Shown: positions 6,957-14,060, counted from the stretch's first letter. The stretch is 19,089 nucleotides of DNA from an uncultured Propionibacteriaceae bacterium (GCA_936924635.1 CAKZHP010000099.1:1-19089), one strand, 5' to 3'. Program-made: numbers and translations. Notes: generated by a model from the sequence alone, not told the origin.

Positions 6957-7417
6957 CCAATGGCGTCGGGCTCCCCTCCGGAGGTGCTGGTGTGGGCGGC
7001 ACCACCACGCTATTCGACCGTGTGATCGTGGACCGCGATGACCTGCTGATCTGGGCTGACCGGGGCTGTCGGGGGCTCGTGGGAGAGTTGACGGTCCACG
7101 CCCTTGGCCACGACCGGACATTGCCCGAGCTGGCGTTCGGGCCGCCAGAGCACCAGCCTCGGGTCGACGTCATGAGCAACGGATCGGTGTTGCCGACGGA
7201 GACCCTGCTGGGAGGAGTGTGGCGCGACGACATTCAAGCGGCCGCAGTCACCTTTGAGGTCCGGTGGGATGCGGCGCCTCCGGTGACAGGCTGGCGGTTC
7301 GACTGGGCCTGGCTCGGGATCTCGTACGACCTCGGATGGTCTGAGTCCGAGCAGCGAGCGTACGCAGAACTCCTTGCCCGGGCGGCCCGGCTGCGTGTCC
7401 CTGTCGGAGCTGGCTGA
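6953..7417 (+). CDS. Small protein of unknown function, first of a paralogous pair
   Basis: A 154-residue protein. ATG 6953 overlaps the stop of the secreted-protein frame (ATGA), so it is translationally coupled. The N-terminus is Gly/Thr-rich (LPSGGAGVGGTTT), followed by a strand block LFDRVIVDRDDLLIWAD. The C-terminus has FDWAWLGISYDLGWSESEQR and a helix rich in Ala, Leu and Arg. No signal peptide, membrane segment or known motif is seen; one Cys. The next gene is a paralogue: LFDRVIVD...LLIWAD against VLDRVVVDSPTLRWW, and FDWAWLGISYDL...E against FQFLWPRLGLDVSW...DE. Its GC is like that of the host, unlike the upstream gene. A degraded copy starts at 4886. A cytoplasmic partner of the secreted protein is possible but unproven. 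Confidence 0.75.
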   Translation: MTNGVGLPSGGAGVGGTTTLFDRVIVDRDDLLIWADRGCRGLVGELTVHALGHDRTLPELAFGPPEHQPRVDVMSNGSVLPTETLLGGVWRDDIQAAAVTFEVRWDAAPPVTGWRFDWAWLGISYDLGWSESEQRAYAELLARAARLRVPVGAG

Positions 7418-7860
7418 TGGCCGAGGCCACGCTGTGTCTGACGGTGACGGCTCCGGTCCTCGACCGGGTGGTCGTCGACTCGCCGACCCTGCGGTGGTGG
7501 ACGCAGAAGGGGCACCTGGGTCATGGCACGGGCGGCTTTGAGACCGTGCTCCGGATCGCCCCGGAGGCCGTACGCATCGCAGAGCCTGGTTCGGAGTCTT
7601 CTCCTCAGATCGTCGTCTGGCGGGGCGACACGGTGATCGGTGCGCACCACGTCGGCACCTCGGGCGACCCGCCTTTCCTGCTTGACGGCCTTGACTGGGT
7701 GACGTTCCCGGCCGACCCACTCCCGGACCGCTTCCAGTTCTTGTGGCCGCGCCTGGGGCTGGACGTGTCCTGGGTGCTGAGCCCCGACGAGCGCGCCGAG
7801 CTGAGCAGGCTCAGGGCGCAGATCCCCGCCGTGCGGTGGGTGGCACGTCACGCCGTCTGA
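7417..7860 (+). CDS. Small protein of unknown function, second of a paralogous pair
   Basis: A 147-residue protein. ATG 7417 shares one base with the previous stop (TGATG), so it is the third gene of a coupled set. It begins MAEATLCLTV, has the block LDRVVVDSPTLRWWTQKG, a GTGGFETVLRIAPE turn and strand, a central IVVWRGDTVIG strand, and ends RFQFLWPRLGLDVSWVLSPD with a final helix. It is predicted cytoplasmic. It is related to the upstream gene at both ends but shorter at the N-terminus, where the Gly/Thr-rich lead is missing. Part of it survives in the remnant at 4971-5030. The family is not recognised. Confidence 0.75.
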   Translation: MAEATLCLTVTAPVLDRVVVDSPTLRWWTQKGHLGHGTGGFETVLRIAPEAVRIAEPGSESSPQIVVWRGDTVIGAHHVGTSGDPPFLLDGLDWVTFPADPLPDRFQFLWPRLGLDVSWVLSPDERAELSRLRAQIPAVRWVARHAV

Positions 7861-7880
7861 GGCTTCATGTCATCTGTCTT

Positions 7881-7910
7881 CGACAGAGACTAGACAGACG
7901 TAGACAGAGG
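7881..7910. repeat. Three 10-bp GACAGA repeats
   Basis: Three consecutive 10-base units, cGACAGAGac, taGACAGACg and taGACAGAGg, lie 20 bp after the stop of the preceding gene. An inverted CTGTC lies just before them. The exact 10-bp period places each copy on the same face of the helix. Confidence 0.6.
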
Positions 7911-7921
7911 ACGCCAGGGGC

Positions 7922-7952
7922 CGAGCGCCGCCGGGACCTCCGGCGGGGCTCG
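7922..7952. terminator. Bidirectional terminator hairpin between convergent genes
   Basis: CCGCCGG (7928-7934) pairs with CCGGCGG (7940-7946) around GACCT. After one mismatch, CGAGC (7922-7926) pairs with GCTCG (7948-7952). It separates the plus-strand cassette from the minus-strand hydrolase gene. Confidence 0.65.
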
Positions 7953-7965
7953 ACTGCTCAGTGAC

Positions 7966-8808
7966 TCAGGCGCGTACGAACGCCAGCAGCGCCTCGTTCA
8001 CCTGGTCGGCGTGAGTCCAGAGCAGGCCGTGCGGCGCGCCCTCGATCTCCACGTACTCCGCCTCCGGGAACGCCTCGTGGAACGGGCGGCCGGTGGCGTC
8101 GATCGGGAGGATGTTGTCGGCGGTGCCGTGCAGGATCAGCGCGGGCTTGCCGGCCTGGCGGACGGCCGCCACGTCGCCACGGAAGTCCTCGATCCAGGTC
8201 GGCACGACCGCGTACGCGGCGACCGGCGCCGACGTGGTCGCGAGGTTCCAGTTGGCGCGCACCACGTCCTCGCTGATGAGCGAGCCGAGGGTGTCGTCGA
8301 GGTTGTAGAAGTTCTTGAAGAAGTCGGTGAACCAGGCGTACCGGTCGTCGCGGGCCGCCGTCTTGATGCCCTCGAAGACGTCGGCCGGCACGCCGGTCGG
8401 GTTATCGTCGGTCTTGACCAGGAACGGCTCCAGCGAGGCCAGGAAGGCCAGCTTGGCGACGCGGTCGTGGCCGTACCGGGAGACGTAGCGGGCCAGCTCG
8501 CCGGTGCCCATCGAGAACCCCACGAGGATCACGTCACGCAGGTCGAGCTTCTCCAGCAGCGTGTTGAGGTCGGCCGCGAAGGTGTCGTAGTCGTAGCCCG
8601 TGCCCACCTTGCTCGACTGGCCGAAGCCACGGCGGTCGTACGTGATGACCCGGTAGCCCGCCGCCAGCAGCTCGCGCGTCTGCCGCTCCCAGCTGTGGCC
8701 GTTGAGCGGGTAGCCGTGGATGAGCACCACCGGCTGCCCGGTGCCCTGGTCTTCGTAGTAGAGCTCGATGTCGGTGCTGTTCTCGGTGCCGACGGTCAGG
8801 TGCGCCAT
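7966..8808 (-). CDS. Alpha/beta hydrolase, non-haem chloroperoxidase-like
   Basis: A 280-residue single-domain alpha/beta hydrolase, complete. It has the oxyanion-hole motif LIHGYPLNG (30-37), YDRRGFGQS (58-65), and the nucleophile elbow VGFSMG with Ser99. The acid is Asp231 in LHGTADNILPID and the base is His260 in GAPHGLL. The sequence GFSMGTGELARYV, with the DRRGFGQS block, is typical of the cofactor-free haloperoxidase/esterase group. The natural reaction is usually ester or lactone hydrolysis, with peroxide chemistry as a side activity. The start ATG at 8808 has an AGAAAGG-like purine site. It is divergent from a TetR gene, with two identical-type operators in between, so it is very probably the repressed target. 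No export signal. Confidence 0.9.
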   Translation of the reverse strand: MAHLTVGTENSTDIELYYEDQGTGQPVVLIHGYPLNGHSWERQTRELLAAGYRVITYDRRGFGQSSKVGTGYDYDTFAADLNTLLEKLDLRDVILVGFSMGTGELARYVSRYGHDRVAKLAFLASLEPFLVKTDDNPTGVPADVFEGIKTAARDDRYAWFTDFFKNFYNLDDTLGSLISEDVVRANWNLATTSAPVAAYAVVPTWIEDFRGDVAAVRQAGKPALILHGTADNILPIDATGRPFHEAFPEAEYVEIEGAPHGLLWTHADQVNEALLAFVRA

Positions 8809-8831
8809 GAGTGAGCCTTTCCTCTCGATGG

Positions 8832-8847
8832 GAGAACGATCGTTCTC
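8832..8847. promoter_or_regulatory. TetR operator 1
   Basis: GAGAACGATCGTTCTC is a perfect 16-bp palindrome, 24 bp upstream of the hydrolase start. The second site lies 32 bp away centre to centre, about three helical turns. Confidence 0.75.
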
Positions 8848-8863
8848 GCCGCTGTGCCCTAGA

Positions 8864-8879
8864 GAGAACGATGGTTCTC
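8864..8879. promoter_or_regulatory. TetR operator 2
   Basis: GAGAACGATGGTTCTC has the same arms as operator 1 with one changed base. It lies just before the TetR start, so the regulator probably also controls its own gene. An in-frame ATG at 8871 falls inside the site. Confidence 0.75.
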
Positions 8880-8900
8880 AATGCAAGGGCGGGTGGCGTA

Positions 8901-9482
8901 ATGACTGAGGCGAGCGCACGCGACGAGGTGCTGACGGCCGCAGCGACCCTGTTCTACGAGCGGGGGATCCAGGCGGTCGGGATGGATGCCGTACGCGCCG
9001 AGTCAGGCGTGTCGCTCAAGCGGATCTACGCCATGTTCCCGTCGAAGGACGACCTGGTGACGGCGGTGCTTGCGCGCGGTACGGCGACGTGGGAGGCGGG
9101 CATCGAGGCCGCGGCCGCCGGGGCGCAGACCCCACGCGAGGAGCTGCTGGCGGTGTTCGACTTCCTGCGCACCTGGTTCGAGGAGGACACCTTCCGCGGC
9201 TGCGTCTTCATCAACTCGTTCGGCGAGCTGGGAGCCGTGTCGCCGCGGGTCGCCGACCTGGCGCGGGAGCAGAAGCGGTCGTTCGCGGATTATGTGAGCG
9301 AGCGCGTACGGCAGGTGGGCGGCCCCGAGCTACTCGCCCGGCAGCTGGTGATCCTGGCCGAGGGCGCCCAGGCGAGCGCCGCCATCGCTGGCAGCGTCGA
9401 GACCGCCGACGACGCGAAGGCTGCGGCCGAGGCTCTCATCGACCTGGCCCTGAATCCATCCCCGAGCCCGAAGGGCGACTGA
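8901..9482 (+). CDS. TetR family transcriptional regulator
   Basis: A 193-residue protein from ATG 8901, which follows AGGGCGGGTGG; the in-frame ATG 8871 lies inside an operator and is less likely. Residues ~8-54 form the helix-turn-helix domain: VLTAAATLFYERGIQAVGMD, then VRAESGVSLKRIYAMFPSKDDL, which is the classical TetR signature. The C-terminal ligand domain contains FEEDTFRGCVFINSFGELG, a motif common in TetR proteins of this subgroup, and ends in a disordered NPSPSPKGD tail. The divergent hydrolase gene and the two palindromes at 8832 and 8864 make local repression the natural reading. The inducer is unknown. Confidence 0.92.
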   Translation: MTEASARDEVLTAAATLFYERGIQAVGMDAVRAESGVSLKRIYAMFPSKDDLVTAVLARGTATWEAGIEAAAAGAQTPREELLAVFDFLRTWFEEDTFRGCVFINSFGELGAVSPRVADLAREQKRSFADYVSERVRQVGGPELLARQLVILAEGAQASAAIAGSVETADDAKAAAEALIDLALNPSPSPKGD

Positions 9483-9694
9483 ACCAGGCCCGGCGAAACC
9501 CGACGCCCGGTGATCGAGCAAGGACTTCCTGAGCTTGTGAAGGGAGTCCGCGTCGAGATCCGGCATGCCGAGCTCGCGAGGCTGAGCCGCCGATCCGGCT
9601 GCCACCAGAATCGCGTGGCGAGTGTGCCGACAAAGCCGCTCTCGGCGACCTCCCCCGAGTACGCGTGGGCATTCGGCGCGCTGCTCTGCGCGGC
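9483..9694. other. Unassigned stretch between convergent genes
   Basis: About 210 bp lie between the TetR stop and the terminator. A frame from GTG 9510 runs on the plus strand (MIEQGLPELVKGVRVEIRHA ...) through the terminator, and the minus strand is also open. Neither has a ribosome site or a recognisable domain, and third codon positions are less GC-biased than in neighbours. It may be a leftover of an older gene or element. Confidence 0.4.
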
Positions 9695-9732
9695 AGAGCC
9701 GCCCGCCTGCGGTCGTACAGACGGGCGGCTCT
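9695..9732. terminator. Strong bidirectional terminator
   Basis: AGAGCCGCCCG (9695-9705) and CGGGCGGCTCT (9722-9732) pair perfectly over 11 bp around a 16-base loop, between the TetR gene and the minus-strand VOC gene. TCCTCGT follows on the plus strand. Confidence 0.75.
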
Positions 9733-9744
9733 TCCTCGTACAGG

Positions 9745-10530
9745 TCAGCGCTGCGGGCCGGTGATCCCGAAGACCGCGCCTTGCGGGTCGGCGATGATGG
9801 CGACCCAGGCGCCACCGGGGACCTCGTTCGGGCCGTGCACCACCGAGCCGCCACCGTCGGTCGCCCTGGCGATGGCCCCCTCCACGCCGGTGACGCCGAA
9901 GTAGCTTAGCCACCCCGGACGCGGGGCCATCATCATGCCCATGATCCCGCCGAGGTCCGTGCCGGCGCCGGAGAAGATCTGGTACGTGCCGTCGGCGCCC
10001 ATGTCCATGGCCTCGCCCTTGGCCCAGCCGAAGATCTCGGAGTAGAAGCCGAACGCGGCCTCCGGGTCGGTGGTGGCGAGCTCGTGCCAGTTGCCGTGGG
10101 CCGTACGCGACTGGTCGAACGCGCTCACCTCGGGCGCCTCGTCCATCGGCTGCGGCTGCAGGATGCCGAAGAAGGCGCCCTGCGGGTCGGTCACCACGGC
10201 GAACCGGCCGGTGCCGGGGATGTCGGCGGGCGCCTGCACGACCGAGCCGCCGAGGCTCGTGATCTGCTGGGCCACCGCGTCGGCGTCCCCGACCTCGAGG
10301 TAGAAGAGCCAATTCGGCGGCGGGGCGTCCTGCTGGTCGGCGAGGCTCATCATGCCGGCACAGCCATGGCCGTCGGAGTCGTTGGCGAGCCGGTAGTCCA
10401 TGTCGGGCATCGGCGTCTTCTGCACGTTCCAGCCGAGCACGGACTCGTAGAACGTGGTCGCCGCGTCGAGATCGGTAGTGCCGAGCTCGTACCAGCACGG
10501 CTTTCCAGTGGTGGACGGGGTGTAGGGCAT
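9745..10530 (-). CDS. Two-domain VOC (glyoxalase/bleomycin-resistance fold) protein
   Basis: A 261-residue protein from ATG 10530, with GGAGG at 10540-10536. It is two VOC domains in tandem. The first is ~10-125 (CWYELGTTDLDAATTFYESV, then LGWN; ending GRFAVVTDPQGAFFGILQP). The second is ~143-261 (NWHELATTDPEAAFGFYSEI, then FGW; ending AWVAIIADPQGAVFGITGP). This layout and length match the actinobacterial group containing M. tuberculosis Rv0577 (CFP32) and SgaA-like proteins. Some members bind small molecules; the role is often unclear. Not every classical metal-ligand position is obvious, so enzymatic activity is uncertain. The upstream region contains the paired hairpin units, so its leader may be unusual. 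Confidence 0.88.
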   Translation of the reverse strand: MPYTPSTTGKPCWYELGTTDLDAATTFYESVLGWNVQKTPMPDMDYRLANDSDGHGCAGMMSLADQQDAPPPNWLFYLEVGDADAVAQQITSLGGSVVQAPADIPGTGRFAVVTDPQGAFFGILQPQPMDEAPEVSAFDQSRTAHGNWHELATTDPEAAFGFYSEIFGWAKGEAMDMGADGTYQIFSGAGTDLGGIMGMMMAPRPGWLSYFGVTGVEGAIARATDGGGSVVHGPNEVPGGAWVAIIADPQGAVFGITGPQR

Positions 10531-10619
10531 CGCTGCCTCCTGGTTCGTGGCGCCGGTTCCCGTACGGCGCTCGGGTCCGACGCTAGTGCAGGGGGCTGTG
10601 TCTCGGGTGGCGGGTCGCG

Positions 10620-10695
10620 CCTGCATCCTCTGTCTTCCAACGGGGCCATGCGACGCATCTGGCACGTGCTGCGCTCAGGAGGCAGAGGATGCAGG
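10620..10695 (-). repeat. 76-bp hairpin unit, copy A
   Basis: Perfect 13-bp arms CCTGCATCCTCTG (10620-10632) and CAGAGGATGCAGG (10683-10695) enclose a partly paired middle. It is about 88% identical to copy B, with the same length. Similarity continues about 68 bp to the right, through TTCTCTACC and GAGAACGGT. On the minus strand TTGTTC-N16-TAGAGA precedes the hairpin, as a weak promoter would. Confidence 0.8.
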
Positions 10696-10833
10696 TCAGC
10701 TACCCGTCTCGTCTTCTCTACCAGACTCTAGGCATAGAACAAGACGTCCCGAGAGAACGGTGACGAGGCGGCCGTACGGGTCGCCGCCGACTCGCGCAGC
10801 GGTCGCTGACGGGCCTGAGTAGGTGCGGTCTCA

Positions 10834-10909
10834 CCTGCATCCTCTGGCTCCCAGCGGCCACATGCGCCACATCTGGCACGTGCTGGGCTCAGGAGGCAGA
10901 GGATGCAGG
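10834..10909 (-). repeat. 76-bp hairpin unit, copy B
   Basis: It has the same 13-bp arms as copy A, 214 bp further right. Here the inner part also pairs: CCCAGC (10851-10856 region) with GCTGGG, then a further stem containing GGCACGTG. On the minus strand TTGGTT-N16-TAGAGA lies just upstream, in the same relative place as in copy A. A small structured RNA or a mobile palindromic repeat is possible. Confidence 0.8.
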
Positions 10910-11007
10910 TCCGGGTGGATCTCGGATTCTCTACCGGGATCTAGGGAAGAACCAAGAAAGCATCAGAGAACGGTCACCTGGGCGGCGTGCGAGGTCGGCA
11001 CCGGCCC

Positions 11008-13752
11008 CTATGCGCGCCTGCGGGCCCACCGCAGCACGGCCATGCCGGCGCCAGCGAGCGCGGCGGCGGTCACCCCGCCCGCCACGATGCCCCGCCGGGC
11101 CTTGACCTCGGGCAGCACGGGCAGGCCGGCGTCCAGGAGGATGACGGTGCCGGCGTCGCCGTCGATTCGTACACGGTCCCCCGTCTGGATGCGCCTGGTC
11201 GCGACGCCGGTGCCGAGCACGGCAGGGATCCCGTACTCCCTGGCGACGATCGACGAGTGCGACAGCAGCCCGCCGACGTCGGTGACCACCCCCGCGGCAA
11301 GCGCGAACAAGGGGGTGAACGCTGGCGTGGTGATGCTCGCCACGAGGATCTCGCCCTGGCGCAGGGTCGCCAGCTCTGACGGCGCGGTCACGACGCGCGC
11401 GACCCCCTCGACCACGCCGCCCGATGCGCCCAGCCCATGAATCACCGGGCCTGTCTGCGGCTGCTCGTTCGTCGGCATCCAGTGCTCGAACATCGCCATC
11501 ATCCCGGTGCGCGGCAGGAGCCCCGGCGGGGCCACGTGCCGCCGCCGCTGCCAGGCCGTGTGTCGCTCGCCGATGCGCTGGGCGAGATCCTGTCGCTCCG
11601 CGGCCGGAAGCACCGAGGTCCGGGCGTCGAGGAATGCCGCGAGCCCCGCGTCACCGGGCCACGGCGGCGTACCGGTCGTCGCCTCCTGCGACCGCGCATC
11701 CAGCAGGGCCGCGTACGCGGCCGCCTCCTCCTCGGTCAGCCAGAACACCTCGTCAGCGCGACGCAGCACGCGCTGCGCGACCAGCCGGCCACCCAGCTCC
11801 AGCAGCAGCCGGCGCAGCACCGGCCACCCGAGCCCGACCTCGGCAAGGGCGTCCTCCCGCAGCGGCGCGGTCTCCTGCGCGCGACGGAGCAGCGGCTCCA
11901 GGAGACGGCGGCGTACGGGGCCGAGCCGCCTGAGCAGCGTACGCGTCGCGTGCTCACGCTCCGCGGCCGCCGCCCGCTGTCGTTCCGCAGGGTCGGGACC
12001 ACCGCTGAGGTGGAAGCGCAGCGCCTCCATCAGCACCGACGGGTCATCGGCGGGCACCGGGGTCGCGAAGTCGAGGGTGAAGACCGTGTGGCCGTGGAGG
12101 TCGAGGTACGTCTGCAGCTCGGCCTGCCACCCGCGCCAGGCCGTCTCGTCGACGTCGTCGGGGCGGGGCCCGAGCGGGTCGGCACCGGCGGACAACGCCT
12201 CGCCCACCCCGTGGTCGCGAGCCCAGACCGCCAGGGCGTACAGGTCCTTCTCGGCACGCAACGGCTCCGAGTCGTACCCGAGCAGGTAGGTCGAGGCGGC
12301 CGGGTCGTCGTCCCGGCGGGCGACGTGCTCGTACAGGGCCTGGAACGCCATCTCCGCCGACGCCACCTGAGGGATCACGCCCTGCACGGCGGCGTAGTAG
12401 GCGCAGCCGCCGGCCAGCACGCGGCGGGCTCCGTCGAGCAGCTCGGTGGCGCTGAGCTCGGCCGGGTCTCGCGCCTCCCACTCCGCGACCAGGGCGCGGT
12501 AGCGCGGCTCGGCCTCGTCACGCCACTGGCCGACCAGGCCGTCGCCGAGCACGGTGGGCAGCAGCGACGGTGTACGGCGGAGCAGGCGCAGGAACGCCGC
12601 GCGCTGGAACTCGTAGTACGCGTAGCCGTTGATGGTCACGAACGAGATGCCGGGTGTGGGGCCGAGATCGATGCCCAGCGAGCGGACCATCGGCACCAGC
12701 CCGGCGGGCACCGCGGCCGCGGTCATGTCGGCGAACAGCGGCGTCAGCGGGTCGGGCAGCTGCTCGATGATGCTGGCCCGGAAGTACAGGGCGTCGGGGT
12801 CCGGGGCCTCCCACGACGGCGGCTCACCGGTCGCGGTGACCGGGCGCGCCTGCAACAGCCACAGGGTGCCCCGGTCGAGAGCCCACTCGATGTCCTGGGC
12901 GCCGCCGAGCAGCTCGGCGACCTGACGCCCGGTGGTGGCCAGCGTGGTCACCTGCGCGTCGTCGAGCACGCGGCCCGGGGTGGTCACCGGACGGGTCTCG
13001 GTGCCGCGACCGGTGGGCACCACCATCGTCGACTGGTCGCCCCGGGTGACGACGACGTCATGACGCCGCAGCACGTACGTGTCGGGCGTGACCAGCCCCG
13101 CCACCGACGACTCACCGAGCCCGTGGACGGCATCGATCACCACCTCGTCGGCGCCCGTGAGCGGGTTGACGGTGAACATCACCCCCGACGCCTCGGCGGC
13201 GACCAGGCGCTGCACGACGACGGCCAGGCTCAGCCTCGGCTCCGCCCCGCCGTCCGCGGCCTGCCGGGCGCGGTAGACGAGCGCGCGCTCCGACCAGAGA
13301 GAGGCCCAGCAGCGGCGTACGGCATCGAGCACACCGCCCGGCGTGGTGATGCCGAGGATCGTCTCCTGCTGCCCCGCGGAGGAGGCGCCGGCCAGGTCCT
13401 CGGTGGTGGCGGAGGAGCGTACGGCGACGGTCGGGGAGCCCATCGCGACGTACGCGTGGACGATCTGCTCCTCGGTCTCGGCAGGGATCGGGACAGCGGC
13501 GAAGGCGTCGGCGATCGCCCTGGCGGCGTTGGTGGCGCTGGCCGGTGCCTCCGACGTGACGCCGTTCGCGATCCGCGCGATGCGGGCGGCGAGGTCGGGC
13601 GCCACCACGGCGTCGTACGCCTCGGTGGTGACGACGAAGGCGGCCGGGACCGGGAAGCCGCCCCGGACCAGCTCACCCAGGTTCGCGGCCTTGCCCCCGA
13701 CCAGGTCGGTGTCGGTGCGTCGCAGGTCGGCGAGCCAACGGATGACGTCCAC
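11008..13752 (-). CDS. PEP synthase / rifampin phosphotransferase-like enzyme with C-terminal membrane segment
   Basis: A 914-residue protein. Residues ~1-320 are the ATP-grasp (PPDK N-terminal) domain: VGGKAANLGELVRGGFPVPAAF, AVRSSATTEDLAGASSAGQQ, VMFTVNPLTG and IEWALDRGTLWLLQARPVT. Residues ~330-750 are a large helical middle domain, as in rifampin phosphotransferases. Residues ~760-875 are the swivelling domain, with His832 in GGLLSHSSIVAREYGIPAV as the phosphorylated residue. This domain order (ATP-grasp, middle, His) is that of rifampin phosphotransferase and not of classical PEP synthase, where the PEP-binding barrel is last. Beyond the family's usual end, ~888-909 form a hydrophobic helix (GIVAGGVTAAALAGAGMAVL) ending WARRRA, a likely C-terminal anchor. 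Rifamycin as substrate cannot be assumed. Confidence 0.85.
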   Translation of the reverse strand: MDVIRWLADLRRTDTDLVGGKAANLGELVRGGFPVPAAFVVTTEAYDAVVAPDLAARIARIANGVTSEAPASATNAARAIADAFAAVPIPAETEEQIVHAYVAMGSPTVAVRSSATTEDLAGASSAGQQETILGITTPGGVLDAVRRCWASLWSERALVYRARQAADGGAEPRLSLAVVVQRLVAAEASGVMFTVNPLTGADEVVIDAVHGLGESSVAGLVTPDTYVLRRHDVVVTRGDQSTMVVPTGRGTETRPVTTPGRVLDDAQVTTLATTGRQVAELLGGAQDIEWALDRGTLWLLQARPVTATGEPPSWEAPDPDALYFRASIIEQLPDPLTPLFADMTAAAVPAGLVPMVRSLGIDLGPTPGISFVTINGYAYYEFQRAAFLRLLRRTPSLLPTVLGDGLVGQWRDEAEPRYRALVAEWEARDPAELSATELLDGARRVLAGGCAYYAAVQGVIPQVASAEMAFQALYEHVARRDDDPAASTYLLGYDSEPLRAEKDLYALAVWARDHGVGEALSAGADPLGPRPDDVDETAWRGWQAELQTYLDLHGHTVFTLDFATPVPADDPSVLMEALRFHLSGGPDPAERQRAAAAEREHATRTLLRRLGPVRRRLLEPLLRRAQETAPLREDALAEVGLGWPVLRRLLLELGGRLVAQRVLRRADEVFWLTEEEAAAYAALLDARSQEATTGTPPWPGDAGLAAFLDARTSVLPAAERQDLAQRIGERHTAWQRRRHVAPPGLLPRTGMMAMFEHWMPTNEQPQTGPVIHGLGASGGVVEGVARVVTAPSELATLRQGEILVASITTPAFTPLFALAAGVVTDVGGLLSHSSIVAREYGIPAVLGTGVATRRIQTGDRVRIDGDAGTVILLDAGLPVLPEVKARRGIVAGGVTAAALAGAGMAVLRWARRRA

Positions 13753-13781
13753 GGTGCCCCCTCTCGTCGTCCCCGCGGGTC

Positions 13782-13787
13782 AGTCTA
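13782..13787 (-). promoter_or_regulatory. Putative -10 element (TAGACT) for the phosphotransferase gene
   Basis: TAGACT on the minus strand lies 29 bp before the start at 13752. The same hexamer precedes nfeD. It abuts the first long repeat at 13797. Confidence 0.4.
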
Positions 13788-13796
13788 GGTGTCGGG

Positions 13797-13883
13797 CGCC
13801 TGCACCACCGGTGCGCATAGCGGCGCAGGTGGCCCAGGGGCGGACCAGCGCACGTATGCGCACCGTTTGTGCAGATGCGGCCG
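13797..13883. repeat. 87-bp direct repeat, copy 1
   Basis: It matches copy 2 (139 bp downstream) at 85 of 87 positions, with the first 78 identical. It is itself near-palindromic: CTGCACCACCGGTGCGCATA (13800-13819) against TATGCGCACCGTTTGTGCAG (13855-13874), 17 of 20 pairing, with a 35-base loop that can pair further (GCGC...TGG/CCA...GCGC). Confidence 0.9.
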
Positions 13884-13935
13884 TCGCCACGGCGCCCGCG
13901 CAGAGGAGCCTGGCGCGCCGCCCCAGGCGTGGGGT

Positions 13936-14022
13936 CGCCTGCACCACCGGTGCGCATAGCGGCGCAGGTGGCCCAGGGGCGGACCAGCGCACGTATGCGC
14001 ACCGTTTGTGCAGGTGGGGCCG
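13936..14022. repeat. 87-bp direct repeat, copy 2
   Basis: The second copy has the same 20-bp arms (13939-13958 and 13994-14013). Both copies lie between divergently transcribed genes, so they may act in regulation or be a small non-coding element. Confidence 0.9.
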
Positions 14023-14048
14023 CGCAGGAGGTCGGGCGGCGCGGCGAC

Positions 14049-14054
14049 TAGGGT
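14049..14054 (+). promoter_or_regulatory. Putative -10 element (TAGGGT) for isochorismate synthase gene
   Basis: TAGGGT ends six bases before ATG 14061, so transcription would begin at or near the start codon and the mRNA would be leaderless, as is frequent in actinobacteria. Confidence 0.4.
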
Positions 14055-14060
14055 GCCGGG

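Noticed and set aside
8811..8900. Longer TetR start at 8811 or 8871
   Set aside because: Both would put the two operator palindromes inside coding sequence; ATG 8901 has a ribosome site and gives the normal TetR N-terminus.
10547..11440. Plus-strand frames across the hairpin units
   Set aside because: They have no motif or ribosome site, break across the two units, and continue as antisense of the phosphotransferase gene.
11437..13788. 783-residue open frame on the plus strand
   Set aside because: It is antisense to the rifampin-phosphotransferase-like gene, whose motifs are complete; the plus-strand reading is Arg/Gly/His-rich without any motif.
13797..14022. CRISPR-like direct repeats
   Set aside because: Only two copies of 87 bp with one 52-bp spacer, each copy palindromic, and no cas genes in the window.
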